A stretch of DNA of 64,000 nucleotides from Lachnospira multipara LB2003 (GCF_000702205.1 NZ_JNKW01000006.1:1-64000), one strand, 5' to 3'; positions 6,735 to 15,899 are shown, numbered from the stretch's first letter. The notes: generated from the letters alone by a model not told the origin. Numbers and translations are program-made.

Positions 6735-7065
6735 TTTCATTCTCCCATGTAAGTATCGCCTCTGCACTTTCAATGCTTCCTGCAATATTATACTTGGCGC
6801 ATTCCTCTGGGAACTTTATCATGAGATCTTTATAACACTGAATAAGTTCTCTGCTGGGAACCTTCTCTACTACATCATCAATTACTTCGCTAATCCACGA
6901 ATACTCTTCCGCTGTACAGTCATTTTTTAGAAAACTAATTGTAGAAGGAATATCCTCAGTGAGAATTTCAATCTCTTTTTTCCAGCACTGCTCAACTCCA
7001 TATGTCCACTCATCATTGGTTTCTTCGCGCTGTTTTATAACTTCTCTAAACTTTATAATATCCAT
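6718..7065 (-). CDS. putative EndoU-toxin immunity protein, copy 1
   Basis: The 115-residue, acidic, all-helical-looking protein has no signal peptide. Its ATG shares a base with the stop of the EndoU-like gene (TAATG), so it is translated in step with the toxin, the standard arrangement for cognate immunity. It is closely similar along its whole length to the protein at 4997-5341, with shared blocks EILTEDIPSTISFLKNDC-like, SWISEVIDD and KYNIAG. Direct evidence for immunity is lacking. The call comes from gene order, size, acidity and the duplicate cassette. Confidence 0.7.
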   Translation of the reverse strand: MDIIKFREVIKQREETNDEWTYGVEQCWKKEIEILTEDIPSTISFLKNDCTAEEYSWISEVIDDVVEKVPSRELIQCYKDLMIKFPEECAKYNIAGSIESAEAILTWENENGKKG

Positions 7066-7556
7066 TACTTTTTACCTCGTTTCTTTGTAGGTTGGTTTGA
7101 GTCGGGAAAGATAGTAGCAATGATGCCTTTAGTTCGTATCACACCAACACGAACACCTTTCCACATTCCAAAAACCTGTTTCCCATCTTTAACGGATGCA
7201 CTTTTATTGTGTTTTAAATTGGCCACGTGCTCACCGGCACGTTTAATATCTTTACTTGTCCAATCTTTAGGAAACCACGATTGTCCTGTACCTGACTGCT
7301 TAAACTTTTCTTTATGGTTAGGGACATATCCTACTCTGACTCCGTTTGGATATGTTTTCACAACATGATATTCTATGCCATATTTATCAAGTTCATTCAT
7401 TCCCGCCTGACCATGACCACCTGCTTTCAACCTTATATGTTGATTATTTACAGGTTTTGTATAATCGCCTTCATTTGAATGAACTACGGCATACTGGCTT
7501 GCAGATCCCCTTGCTCCATGTGTATTTAAAGTTCTTCCTGTTTTAGTTGTGCCCAT
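7065..7556 (-). CDS. EndoU-like nuclease toxin domain protein
   Basis: The 163-residue basic protein begins after an AGGAGGGG ribosome site. It has the motif order of bacterial EndoU nucleases: LKAGGHGQAG (His48) near residue 43, a strand-rich middle with NGVRVGYVPNHK, GQSWFPKDWT at 91-100, and the closing strands GVRVGVIRTKG then IATIFP at 134-151. EndoU domains cleave RNA and tip many contact-dependent inhibition toxins. Family proteins usually carry a long delivery part; here only a short 35-residue leader precedes the domain, so it is a detached cassette or uses an unknown carrier. It is coupled to a putative immunity gene and DUF4417. The catalytic Lys is not assigned with certainty. Confidence 0.75.
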   Translation of the reverse strand: MGTTKTGRTLNTHGARGSASQYAVVHSNEGDYTKPVNNQHIRLKAGGHGQAGMNELDKYGIEYHVVKTYPNGVRVGYVPNHKEKFKQSGTGQSWFPKDWTSKDIKRAGEHVANLKHNKSASVKDGKQVFGMWKGVRVGVIRTKGIIATIFPDSNQPTKKRGKK

Positions 7557-7677
7557 AATAGTCCCCTCCTGTCATAATCGACAGACAAGGAACTAAAACA
7601 ATTTCTTTAATCATATGTACCTCATCTTTCTGCCAGCATATCCACTGGCTAAACAATAAAAATATTCTATTTTTTTA

Positions 7678-7792
7678 TTGCTCTCATAGAAAGATTGTGG
7701 TAGAATAAGTCTTACCTAGTTAGAGAGATTCTACAGAATCTTTCGCTGAGAGAACGTATAGCTGCTCCAACAGTTATACGTTTTTCTTTTTT
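7678..7792 (+). ncRNA. candidate small RNA with promoter and terminator
   Basis: TTGCTC (7678-7683) and TAGAAT (7701-7706) are 17 bases apart. About 40 bases further on, AACGTATAGCTG and CAGTTATACGTT form a 12-bp stem (7753-7782) followed by a T-rich tract to 7792. Between them AGATTC-TACA-GAATCT makes a second small hairpin. The predicted transcript is about 80 bases with no reading frame and no gene close downstream on the plus strand. It lies between the EndoU-like and Fic genes. Confidence 0.45.
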
Positions 7793-7849
7793 ATCGCAAT
7801 CAAATCACATCACCCCGCCTTTCAAGAAGTTTTTATCAGCAAATTATTC

Positions 7850-8941
7850 TTAGCGAATAATATCTAATAATCCATAATATATATATTTTTTATTTCTCTG
7901 TTTACCGTCGGTTATAAGAATTTTTTCGTCAACCATAATATTCAAAAGCCTATTAACACTCGTCAGTGGAAGCTTTGTTTTTTCAACAATCTGCTTAGCT
8001 GTTGTGATTGGATATTGATATAACATGTTAATAACTGGCACCACATTAGACGATTTTGTAAAATTACATGCAATACTCATATGTGAATCATATAGTTTGT
8101 TTATTGCTGTAACAATGCTGATATACTTATCACATTGTTTCGCAACTGTAGCGAGAAAGAATTTAATCCACTCGTTCCAATCATCTTTCTGCCTTATATT
8201 GTTTAGGAGGTTATAATATCTCAATTTATCATGTTCAAGTGCTTCACTAACAAAAAAACAAGGAAGTTCTATTTGTTTTGTATAATACAAATACAGCGGA
8301 ATAAGCATTCTTCCAACACGCCCATTTCCATCCATAAATGGATGTATAGTCTCAAACTGAGCATGTATGACTGCTATTCTTACTAAAGGCTTTAGAATAT
8401 CAGACGGCTCATTGATATAAGAGATTAAATTATCCATTAGCTCTGGTACCTTCTCTGGGGCCGGAGGCGTATATGTAATTGCATGTGTTCCGTCATTTTT
8501 CCCTATATAGTTTTGTTCTGTTCTGTATTTTCCAATAACTTCAGGTTTTCTCACATTCCCATTCATCAGGATGGAATGCAGTTCACAAAAGAATTCATTT
8601 GAAAAATTTTCTCTTCCCAATATATGAATGCCTTTTTTTGATGCGTTAAGATAATTGAGAACTTCATTAATATTCTGATCAGAATCATTTGGCTCTGCCT
8701 GATTTGTAAGTACACCATCAAGTGTTGCCTGCGTTCCTTCTAGCAAAGACGAAGCCAGCGCTTCTTTTTGCTGTAATGTCGGCATGAACCAGTTGCTTTC
8801 CAACTTGCTATCAACAATCTTCTCTTTATACACCTCAAGTTTGGCAGTTGCATCTATCAATTCATCCAAAAAATACGAATAATCAATTCTCCCATTACTT
8901 AAAGGTAAAAAACTTGCGTTATAAGCCTGCACATTACCCAT
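7850..8941 (-). CDS. Fic family protein with N-terminal inhibitory helix and C-terminal winged helix
   Basis: The 363-residue protein has the full Fic active site HPFMDGNGRVGR (H200 to R211), which transfers AMP or another nucleotide moiety to protein hydroxyls. An inhibitory motif SSLLEG (S64, E68, G69), of the S/T-x-x-x-E-G/N type, lies before the Fic core, marking an intramolecularly inhibited class II Fic. Residues 300-350 look like a winged helix (TAKQIVEKTKLPLTSVNRLL), so it may also bind DNA. GGAGGTG precedes the ATG at 8941. It is monocistronic, read toward the candidate sRNA, with an operator pair wrapped around its promoter. No separate antitoxin gene is seen, consistent with self-inhibition. 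Confidence 0.92.
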   Translation of the reverse strand: MGNVQAYNASFLPLSNGRIDYSYFLDELIDATAKLEVYKEKIVDSKLESNWFMPTLQQKEALASSLLEGTQATLDGVLTNQAEPNDSDQNINEVLNYLNASKKGIHILGRENFSNEFFCELHSILMNGNVRKPEVIGKYRTEQNYIGKNDGTHAITYTPPAPEKVPELMDNLISYINEPSDILKPLVRIAVIHAQFETIHPFMDGNGRVGRMLIPLYLYYTKQIELPCFFVSEALEHDKLRYYNLLNNIRQKDDWNEWIKFFLATVAKQCDKYISIVTAINKLYDSHMSIACNFTKSSNVVPVINMLYQYPITTAKQIVEKTKLPLTSVNRLLNIMVDEKILITDGKQRNKKYIYYGLLDIIR

Positions 8942-8959
8942 ATGTTCACCTCCAAAATA

Positions 8960-9004
8960 AATATAACGCCATTAAAACCAAATGTCAACATTTTTGGTTT
9001 TAAT
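8960..9004 (-). promoter_or_regulatory. fic promoter framed by a 12-bp inverted repeat
   Basis: On the minus strand TTGACA (8983-8988) and TATATT (8960-8965) are exactly 17 bases apart, a near-consensus promoter for fic. Perfect 12-base arms ATTAAAACCAAA (8971-8982) and TTTGGTTTTAAT (8993-9004) flank the -35 box, one inside the spacer and one upstream. A dimer binding both arms would cover the -35 box. The winged-helix tail of the Fic protein is a natural candidate regulator. Confidence 0.75.
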
Positions 9005-9095
9005 AATTTTCTATAATCCAAAATATAGCGCATTTAGAAGTCTATTTTTATACTGAATTCTTATCGTTCACTATATCTAGATCTATTTCTTCATC

Positions 9096-9124
9096 AGACA
9101 ACAACATACAGTATTTTGTTGTCT
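9096..9124. repeat. 9-bp inverted repeat upstream of fic
   Basis: AGACAACAA (9096-9104) and TTGTTGTCT (9116-9124) are perfect arms with an 11-base spacer. The spacing equals that of the neighbouring AAAACCAA-type repeats, but the half-site differs. It may be an operator for another regulator or an attachment-type site. No promoter is clearly tied to it. Confidence 0.45.
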
Positions 9125-9131
9125 AAGATAG

Positions 9132-9162
9132 TAAAAACCAATAAAACCATATTTGGTTTTTA
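9132..9162. promoter_or_regulatory. second AAAACCAA-type operator
   Basis: TAAAAACCAA (9132-9141) and TTGGTTTTTA (9153-9162) repeat the half-site and spacing of the fic promoter operator (10-11 bases between arms). Its centre lies about 160 bases upstream of the first operator. Two like sites could support looping or cooperative repression. Confidence 0.55.
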
Positions 9163-9163
9163 A

Positions 9164-9340
9164 GACTTCTCCCCATCTTTAGAACATGCAGAGAGTAATT
9201 ATAATATCTGGATGGATAAGTCCGAAGCACTCAGATTCGGTCAGATTACCCTGGATGAATACGATGCCTGGAGATATCACTATCCAACACCTGGTCAGAC
9301 AACTCATTCGCACTTCGCAACTGTTCCACCCCAGAAATAA
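9164..9340 (+). pseudogene. orphan coding fragment, family not recognised
   Basis: A plus-strand frame open from the stop at 9161 to TAA at 9338 reads a convincing C-terminus containing WMDKSEALRFGQITLDEYDA followed by WRYHYP. There is no ribosome site or plausible start, and codons before 9200 look random. The style (EALRFGQITLDEYDAWRY) recalls the ends of recombinase or mobilisation proteins of Firmicutes, but I cannot place it. It is probably a relic of the element integrated beside guaA. Confidence 0.4.
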
Positions 9341-9393
9341 TTTGAGCAAATCTTATCCGAATGGTTTCAACCGGCTAACATAAAGGCAAAAAG

Positions 9394-9437
9394 AAAAGGC
9401 CTTGCTAAGCTATTCATTAGCTTAACAAGACCTTTTT
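9394..9437. terminator. bidirectional Rho-independent terminator downstream of guaA
   Basis: AAAAGGCCTTGCTAAGCT and AGCTTAACAAGACCTTTT form an 18-base stem with three mismatches around a 7-base loop. T-rich tracts follow on both strands. On the minus strand it lies about 145 bases after the guaA stop and is the nearest terminator for it. The stretch 9441-9581 holds no gene, only three TTATCA motifs at 9494-9526. Confidence 0.7.
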
Positions 9438-9581
9438 AAGTCTTTGCTGAAACCTCACCTGCTAACCTTTTGTATTACTCATAAATAATGCTCGGTTATC
9501 AAGTGTTATCATTTTGTTATCAAATCGCTTTTCAAAATCCTTAGAATCCGCATAAATACAGTATTCTTCAGACTTCGTTAA

Positions 9582-11123
9582 TTATTCAAATTCTATTGTA
9601 GCTGGTGGTTTACTTGTGCAATCATACATTACACGGTTTACACCCTTAACTTCGTTAACAATTCTGTTAGCTACCTTAGTTAATACATCCCAAGGAATCT
9701 GAGCACAATCAGCTGTCATGAAATCTGATGTCATAACGGCACGAAGTGCGATAGCATAATCATAAGTTCTGCCATCACCCATAACACCTACTGAACGCAT
9801 GTTAGTAAGTGCTGCGAAGTACTGACCAAGATTCTTGTCAACGCCAGCCTTAGCAAGTTCTTCTCTGTAAATGTAATCAGCATCCTGAACGATATGTACC
9901 TTCTCAGCTGTTACCTCACCGATAATTCTAATTCCAAGACCTGGTCCTGGGAATGGCTGACGGAATACGAGATTATCCGGAAGACCAAGTTCAAGACCAG
10001 CCTTACGAACCTCATCCTTAAATAACATACGAAGTGGCTCAATGATTTCCTTGAAATCAACAAAATCTGGAAGACCACCTACGTTGTGGTGAGACTTAAT
10101 TACTGCTGACTTACCAAGACCTGATTCAATAACATCTGGGTAAATAGTTCCCTGTGCAAGGAAATCAACAGCACCAATCTTCTTAGCTTCTTCTTCGAAA
10201 ACTCTGATGAATTCTTCACCAATAATCTTACGCTTAGCCTCTGGTTCTGTAACACCAGCAAGCTTGCTATAATAACGCTCCTGAGCGTTAACACGAATAA
10301 AGTTAAGGTCGAAATTACCATTATGACCAAATACAGCCTCAACCTCATCGCCTTCATTTTTTCTTAAAAGACCATGATCTACGAATACACATGTAAGCTG
10401 CTTACCAATAGCACGAGCAAGTAAAGCTGCTGCAACAGATGAATCAACACCACCTGATAGGGCAAGTAAAACCTTACCGTCGCCTACTTTTTCACGAATC
10501 TGAGCAATTGTAGTTTCAACGAAAGAATCCATCTTCCAATCACCACTACATTCACAAACATTATATAAGAAGTTTCTAATCATCTTCTGTCCCTCTACAG
10601 AGTGCATAACCTCTGGATGGAACTGAACTGCATATAACTTCTTAGCTTCATCTTCCATAGCTGCAATTGGGCAGTTTGGAGTATGACCGATTACCTTAAA
10701 GCCCTCTGGAGCCTTAGCAATATAATCTGTATGACTCATCCAAGTTATTGTCTTAGGGCTAACGCCTTCAAATAACTTAGAATTAACATCTACTTCTACC
10801 TCTGTCTTACCATATTCACTAACTGGTGCAGTTAAAACCTGACCACCAAGCTTATGAGCCATAAGCTGTGAACCATAACAAATACCAAGAATAGGTATAC
10901 CTGCTTCCATGATAGCCTTATCATAACTAGGTGATTCTTCCTCATAAACACTATTAGGACCACCTGTAAAAATGATACCCTTTGGCTTTCTTGCGATAAT
11001 ATCCTCTAACTTAGTAGTATAAGGGATAACTTCTGCGTATACATTACATTCACGTACACGTCTTGCTATAAGCTGATTATACTGTCCACCGAAATCAAGT
11101 ACTAATACTAACTCGCTGTTCAA
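9582..11123 (-). CDS. guaA: GMP synthase (glutamine-hydrolysing)
   Basis: GuaA converts XMP to GMP using ATP and glutamine in the last step of guanine nucleotide synthesis. All parts are present in 513 residues. The class I glutaminase has nucleophile Cys82 in GICYGSQ and His169/Glu171 in QFHPEV. The ATP pyrophosphatase has P-loop SGGVDSS at 223-229, followed by the C-terminal dimerisation domain with KPPATIEFE at the end. An AGGAGGAC ribosome site precedes the ATG. It is transcribed alone, divergently from the alarmone synthetase gene. Its leader carries a long hairpin (11153-11212). The 3' end abuts accessory DNA, matching its known use as an integration site in many bacteria. Confidence 0.98.
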   Translation of the reverse strand: MNSELVLVLDFGGQYNQLIARRVRECNVYAEVIPYTTKLEDIIARKPKGIIFTGGPNSVYEEESPSYDKAIMEAGIPILGICYGSQLMAHKLGGQVLTAPVSEYGKTEVEVDVNSKLFEGVSPKTITWMSHTDYIAKAPEGFKVIGHTPNCPIAAMEDEAKKLYAVQFHPEVMHSVEGQKMIRNFLYNVCECSGDWKMDSFVETTIAQIREKVGDGKVLLALSGGVDSSVAAALLARAIGKQLTCVFVDHGLLRKNEGDEVEAVFGHNGNFDLNFIRVNAQERYYSKLAGVTEPEAKRKIIGEEFIRVFEEEAKKIGAVDFLAQGTIYPDVIESGLGKSAVIKSHHNVGGLPDFVDFKEIIEPLRMLFKDEVRKAGLELGLPDNLVFRQPFPGPGLGIRIIGEVTAEKVHIVQDADYIYREELAKAGVDKNLGQYFAALTNMRSVGVMGDGRTYDYAIALRAVMTSDFMTADCAQIPWDVLTKVANRIVNEVKGVNRVMYDCTSKPPATIEFE

Positions 11124-11152
11124 TTAATTGTCCTCCTATTCTTAATCTATAT

Positions 11153-11212
11153 TAACCAAAAACTGCGCTTACAAAATTTAGCTTTTGCAATATTACTGCA
11201 GATTTTTGGTTA
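11153..11212 (-). promoter_or_regulatory. structured leader hairpin of guaA
   Basis: TAACCAAAAACTGC and GCAGATTTTTGGTTA pair over 14 bp with one bulge. Within lies a second stem, TTGCAAAA with TTTTGTAA, capped by a 6-base loop. On the guaA transcript this two-level stem ends about 15 bases before the ribosome site. No T-tract follows, so it is not a terminator. It does not carry the conserved core of the purine riboswitch as I know it. It could stabilise the mRNA or bind a regulator. Confidence 0.45.
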
Positions 11213-11404
11213 TCATCATAACAATCATCAAAATGACGTCTTTTTATTATACATTTCACTAAGAGATTAATCAACCAATATTATATCGCAAAACGAAGAT
11301 ATTTTACAAGAATACATAAAGTTTAAACTTTGTTTATTAACCTTTAAAGTAATTAATGTTATAATTTAGAGAAGAGTTTTAATTGGAGGTTTTACTTTAG
11401 AAAT

Positions 11405-12151
11405 ATGGATATTAATGCAAATAATTTATATAGCAATTCCCCTTACAGTAAAGTAAGCGATGAATATAATGCTAAACAAATCGCAAAAATGGTAAGTGAT
11501 GGAGATATACCATTATCTGAACTTGAATTAGTATTTAAAGAGACACAAAAAATGCTTGCAAATTACAAATGTGCCATGCTAGAAGTTGAGACAAAGTTCA
11601 AAGTTTTAAATGAGCAATTTTCACTTGATCATGAAAGAAACCCTATATCATCAATTTCTACAAGACTTAAATCACCTCAAAGTATCGCTGAAAAACTACG
11701 TCGCAAAAACATACCTTTAGGACTAAAGTCTATTGAAAAAAATATGTATGATGTAGCCGGCGTAAGAGTTGTTTGCTCTTTTGTTGATGATGTTTATTTT
11801 CTTGCAGACTGTCTATTACAACAGGATGATGTCCGTTTAATTCAAAGAAAAGATTATATCAAAGAACCAAAGAGTAACGGATATAGAAGTCTTCACTTAA
11901 TTATAGAGACACCTATTTTCCTAGAAAACGAAAAGCGCTACATGAAAGTTGAAGTCCAGCTTCGTACAATCGCTATGGAATTCTGGGCTAACCTAGACCA
12001 CAAGATGCGCTATAAAAAAGATATGGATCCTGTAATGTTAACTCTTACATCTAATGAACTTTATGAATGCGCTTCTCTAAGTGCTGACTTAGATAGAAGA
12101 ATGCAAGCTGTAAGAGATATGATTGAAGGCAGTAAGGAAAAAAATAATTAA
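11405..12151 (+). CDS. small alarmone synthetase, GTP pyrophosphokinase (RelQ/YjbM type)
   Basis: The 248-residue protein has only the RelA/SpoT synthetase domain. It contains KNIPLGLKSIEKNMYDVAGV then RVVCSF near residue 115, and the substrate loop EPKSNGYRSLHLII near residue 160, followed by EVQLRT and the catalytic-region acid before FWANLDHKMRYK. It lacks the HD hydrolase, TGS and ACT domains, so it makes (p)ppGpp but cannot degrade it. Length and motif order fit the SAS1/RelQ group of Firmicutes. The ribosome site GGAGGT is 14 bases from the ATG, a little far, but an in-frame stop rules out an earlier start. It is divergent from guaA, whose GMP product feeds its GTP/GDP substrate pool. 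Confidence 0.93.
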   Translation: MDINANNLYSNSPYSKVSDEYNAKQIAKMVSDGDIPLSELELVFKETQKMLANYKCAMLEVETKFKVLNEQFSLDHERNPISSISTRLKSPQSIAEKLRRKNIPLGLKSIEKNMYDVAGVRVVCSFVDDVYFLADCLLQQDDVRLIQRKDYIKEPKSNGYRSLHLIIETPIFLENEKRYMKVEVQLRTIAMEFWANLDHKMRYKKDMDPVMLTLTSNELYECASLSADLDRRMQAVRDMIEGSKEKNN

Positions 12152-12166
12152 AAGCAATATAATAAC

Positions 12167-12235
12167 AAAAAGCTATGGAGATTTAGATATTCCCCTATCC
12201 AATTGATAGGGGCGTATCCAATTTCCATAGCTTTT
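12167..12235. terminator. bidirectional terminator, nested stems
   Basis: The outer arms AAAAGCTATGGA and TCCATAGCTTTT enclose an inner stem, CCCCTATC with GATAGGGG. T-rich tracts follow on both strands. It separates the converging alarmone synthetase and HAD genes. Confidence 0.8.
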
Positions 12236-12292
12236 ATTTTCTATTTAATTTTTATCTTAAATTTATCACATTTAAATTTATCACATAAATTT

Positions 12293-12955
12293 TTAGGCTG
12301 TCTGATTTAATTCCTTAACCACATCAATAACCTGGCTTAAGTCATCCTTTACGCAATAACAAAGTTCTCTTATATCATCTTTAATCTTAATAGTATCTGG
12401 CACATGCACCACCTTCATATTAGCAGCATGACCTGCCTTAATTCCATTAATACTATCTTCAATTACTATGCATTCCTCAGGCTTAACATTAACAATACCT
12501 GCTGCCTTTAAGAAAATATCTGGTGCCGGTTTACTATGCTCAATCTCATCGCCATAAGCAATACCATCAAGATAATCATAAGCTCCAATGTTTGTTAAAT
12601 TCTTAAAAGCCGACTCTCTTCTTGTTGAAGTAGCCACCGCACACTTAAGTCTGGCTTCCTTAATGAAATCTAGAAGTTCAAAAAGTCCTTTTTTTACAGG
12701 AACTCCTTCTGTCTCTCTTAGCTTATAAACAAACTGAGTTCTTAATTCTCTTACTTCCCAGAAATCTGCCTTATCGCCAAAATATTCCTTAAATTTAACA
12801 GCGCTATCACTAGGAGAAGCCCCCTTAAATTCATCCATAAGCCAGTTAGGAAGCTCGATGCCTTTTTGCTTAGCACCCCACTGCCAGCCAAGATTTGATT
12901 GACGTTCAGTATCAATCATTACTCCATCCATGTCAAAAATTACTGCTTTTATCAT
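12293..12955 (-). CDS. HAD-superfamily phosphatase, beta-phosphoglucomutase-like
   Basis: The 220-residue protein carries HAD motif I DMDGVMIDTE at residues 8-17 (nucleophile Asp8, acid Asp10), a helical cap after it, motif II with VATSTRRESA near 108, a conserved Lys in HSKPAPDIF near 146 and motif III VIEDSINGIKAG near 165. This is the subfamily I set of phosphoglucomutase / phosphoglycolate-type sugar phosphatases. The substrate is not clear; an anhydro-sugar or sugar phosphate is likely. It follows uvrA by 85 bases on the same strand and may be co-transcribed. Confidence 0.9.
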   Translation of the reverse strand: MIKAVIFDMDGVMIDTERQSNLGWQWGAKQKGIELPNWLMDEFKGASPSDSAVKFKEYFGDKADFWEVRELRTQFVYKLRETEGVPVKKGLFELLDFIKEARLKCAVATSTRRESAFKNLTNIGAYDYLDGIAYGDEIEHSKPAPDIFLKAAGIVNVKPEECIVIEDSINGIKAGHAANMKVVHVPDTIKIKDDIRELCYCVKDDLSQVIDVVKELNQTA

Positions 12956-13040
12956 TAAACTAACTCCAATTCATGTCTCTTTTTTACAAAATCTTATGAG
13001 CTTAACTATTCCCGCCAAGTCCAGAAACTATGTCAAGTTT

Positions 13041-15899
13041 TTACAAATACTTCTTAAGATACTGTCCTGTGTAAGACTTCTTAACCTTGCAAACTTCCTC
13101 AGGTGTACCCTTTGCAATAACAGTACCACCTCTAGCACCGCCTTCAGGTCCCATATCAATAATATAATCTGCAGTCTTAATAACATCAAGATTATGTTCA
13201 ATTACAACTACTGTATTACCGCCTTCCGCAAGCTTTTGCAAAATTTCCACAAGCTTATGAACGTCAGCAAAATGTAGACCTGTTGTTGGTTCATCCAAGA
13301 TGTAAATTGTCTTACCTGTACTTCTCTTTGAAAGCTCTGTTGCAAGCTTAATTCTTTGAGCCTCACCACCTGAAAGTTCAGTTGATGGCTGACCAAGTCT
13401 AATATATGAAAGACCTACGTCATTTAAAGTTTCGATTTTACGCTTAACTGATGGCACATTTTCAAAGAAATCAACTGCTTCCTCTACTGTCATATTAAGA
13501 ACGTCATAAATTGACTTGCCCTTATATTTAACCTCAAGAGTTTCTCTATTGTAACGCTTACCATCACAAACCTCACAAGGCACGTAAACATCAGGAAGGA
13601 AATGCATTTCAATCTTAATGATACCGTCTCCTGAACAAGCCTCACAACGACCGCCCTTAACATTAAAACTAAAGCGGCCCTTATTATAACCTCTTTCCTT
13701 AGCATCAACAGTTCCTGCAAAAAGGTCACGAATCTGGTCAAACACACCTGTATAAGTAGCAGGATTTGAACGAGGAGTTCTACCAATTGGACTCTGGTCA
13801 ATATCAATAACCTTATCAAGCTGTTCTATTCCATCAATTCCATCATGATCACCTGCAATTATTCTTGCTCTATTTAGGGATTTTGCCAAATGTTTATGTA
13901 GAATTTCATTAACCAATGAACTCTTACCTGAACCTGAAACACCAGTAACACAAGTAATTACGCCAAGTGGGAAATCTACATCAATATTCTTTAGATTGTT
14001 CTCTCTAGCACCTCTAACCTTAATCCAGCCAGTTGGCTTACGGCGTGTAGTTGGTACAGGAATCTTTATCTTGCCGCTAAGATAAGCACCTGTAATAGAT
14101 TCTTTACAAGCCATAATCTCGTCGGCATTACCTGTTGCAACAACTTCTCCACCATTTTTACCAGCACCCGGACCAATATCTACAATATAATCTGCAGCTC
14201 TCATTGTATCTTCATCATGTTCAACTACAATAACTGAATTTCCAAGATCACGTAGATGTAAAAGTGTTCCAAGAAGCTTATCGTTATCCCTTTGATGAAG
14301 GCCAATACTTGGTTCATCTAGTATATAAGCAACACCAACTAAACCTGAACCAATCTGAGTAGCCAAACGAATACGCTGAGCCTCACCACCAGATAATGTT
14401 CCCGTTGCTCTTGAAAGAGAAAGATAATCAAGACCAACATCCATAAGAAATTTAACTCTCGCCTTAATTTCCTTTAAGAGCTCTTTACCAATAAATAGCT
14501 GTCTTTGTGTAAGCTCCATTTCCTCAAGATATTTTGATAGGTCACATACAGCCATGTTAGTTATTTCATAAATATTTTTATCTGCTATAGTTACAGCAAG
14601 AGATGATGCCTTAAGTCTCTTACCCTTACAGGTCTTACAAGGTCTTATTCTCATAAATTCTTCATACTGCTGCTTAGCGTTATCAGAACCTGCCTCTCTG
14701 TATCTTCTCTCCATATTACTTATAAGACCATCAAAAGTAATATCATACACGCCTTCACCACGCTGTCCCTTATACTTAACCTTTATAGATTTACCTCTTG
14801 TTCCATTAATAATGATATCCTTAATGTCATCAGAATAATCTTTAAATGGTGTATCAAGAGAAAAACCATACTCCTTAGCCACTGCATTCATAATTGCACC
14901 AGTCCAGCTCTTAGCATCTGATACTGACTGCCATCCTGGGCTTGCAATAGCACCTTCATTAATTGATAAAGACTCATCTGGAATAAGAAGCTCTATATCA
15001 AAATTCATAGTATATCCAATACCTAAACAGTCAGGACACGCACCAAATGGATTATTGAAAGAGAAACTTCTTGGCTGAATCTCATCAATTGAAATACCAC
15101 AATCAGGGCAGGCAAAGCTCTGAGAAAAATTAATAGGCTCGCCACCAATAACATCAACCATCATAATACCATCTGCAAGTTTAAGAGCTGTTTCCACAGA
15201 ATCTGTAAGTCTTTTATTAATGCCTTCCTTAACCACAAGTCTATCAACTACAATTTCAATATTATGCTTCTGATTTTTGTTTAACTTAATTTCTTCTGAT
15301 AAATCATACACTTCACCATCTACGTTTACACGAACATAGCCCTGCTTTTTTGCCTGTTCAAAAAGCTTAGTATGTTCACCCTTACGACCTCTAACTACTG
15401 GAGCAAGAATCTGAATCTTAGTTCTTTCAGGTAAATCTAGAATCTGGTCTACCATCTGATCTACTGTCTGCTTGTTAATTTCCTTACCACATTTTGGACA
15501 ATGAGGAATACCAATTCTTGCATATAATAGTCTGAAATAATCATAAATTTCTGTAACTGTTCCCACTGTAGATCTTGGGTTTCTATTAGTACTCTTCTGA
15601 TCAATTGAAATTGCAGGTGATAATCCTTCAATTAATTCTACCTGTGGTTTTTCCATCTGTCCTAAGAACTGTCTAGCATATGAAGATAGCGACTCCATAT
15701 ATCTTCTCTGACCTTCTGCATAAATTGTATCAAATGCTAAACTTGACTTACCAGAACCTGAAAGTCCTGTAAGTACAACAAGCTTATTTCTTGGAATATC
15801 TACATCAATTCCCTTTAAGTTGTGCTCACTTGCACCACGAATCTTAATAAAATCTGTAAATCCGCCTCGTTTCATGTCTTTTTTGTTCAATTCACTCAT
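13041..15899 (-). CDS. uvrA: excinuclease ABC subunit A
   Basis: UvrA is the damage-sensing ATPase of nucleotide excision repair; a UvrA dimer loads UvrB on the lesion. The 952-residue protein is full length. The first ATPase has [14 protein letters not shown] near residue 45 and the second has [14 protein letters not shown] near 650. There are two LSGGEAQRI signatures and the zinc-finger CxxC pairs ([21 protein letters not shown] with CEVCDGK). It lies 73 bases downstream of uvrB on the same strand, so the two subunits form one operon. No clear LexA box was found upstream of uvrB. Confidence 0.98.
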   Translation of the reverse strand: MSELNKKDMKRGGFTDFIKIRGASEHNLKGIDVDIPRNKLVVLTGLSGSGKSSLAFDTIYAEGQRRYMESLSSYARQFLGQMEKPQVELIEGLSPAISIDQKSTNRNPRSTVGTVTEIYDYFRLLYARIGIPHCPKCGKEINKQTVDQMVDQILDLPERTKIQILAPVVRGRKGEHTKLFEQAKKQGYVRVNVDGEVYDLSEEIKLNKNQKHNIEIVVDRLVVKEGINKRLTDSVETALKLADGIMMVDVIGGEPINFSQSFACPDCGISIDEIQPRSFSFNNPFGACPDCLGIGYTMNFDIELLIPDESLSINEGAIASPGWQSVSDAKSWTGAIMNAVAKEYGFSLDTPFKDYSDDIKDIIINGTRGKSIKVKYKGQRGEGVYDITFDGLISNMERRYREAGSDNAKQQYEEFMRIRPCKTCKGKRLKASSLAVTIADKNIYEITNMAVCDLSKYLEEMELTQRQLFIGKELLKEIKARVKFLMDVGLDYLSLSRATGTLSGGEAQRIRLATQIGSGLVGVAYILDEPSIGLHQRDNDKLLGTLLHLRDLGNSVIVVEHDEDTMRAADYIVDIGPGAGKNGGEVVATGNADEIMACKESITGAYLSGKIKIPVPTTRRKPTGWIKVRGARENNLKNIDVDFPLGVITCVTGVSGSGKSSLVNEILHKHLAKSLNRARIIAGDHDGIDGIEQLDKVIDIDQSPIGRTPRSNPATYTGVFDQIRDLFAGTVDAKERGYNKGRFSFNVKGGRCEACSGDGIIKIEMHFLPDVYVPCEVCDGKRYNRETLEVKYKGKSIYDVLNMTVEEAVDFFENVPSVKRKIETLNDVGLSYIRLGQPSTELSGGEAQRIKLATELSKRSTGKTIYILDEPTTGLHFADVHKLVEILQKLAEGGNTVVVIEHNLDVIKTADYIIDMGPEGGARGGTVIAKGTPEEVCKVKKSYTGQYLKKYL

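Noticed and set aside
11124-11404. Purine riboswitch ahead of guaA
   Set aside because: The leader hairpin lacks the conserved three-way-junction core and no terminator follows; only a generic structured leader can be claimed.
12930-13277. 115-codon plus-strand frame
   Set aside because: It runs antisense over the ends of uvrA and the HAD gene, without a ribosome site.
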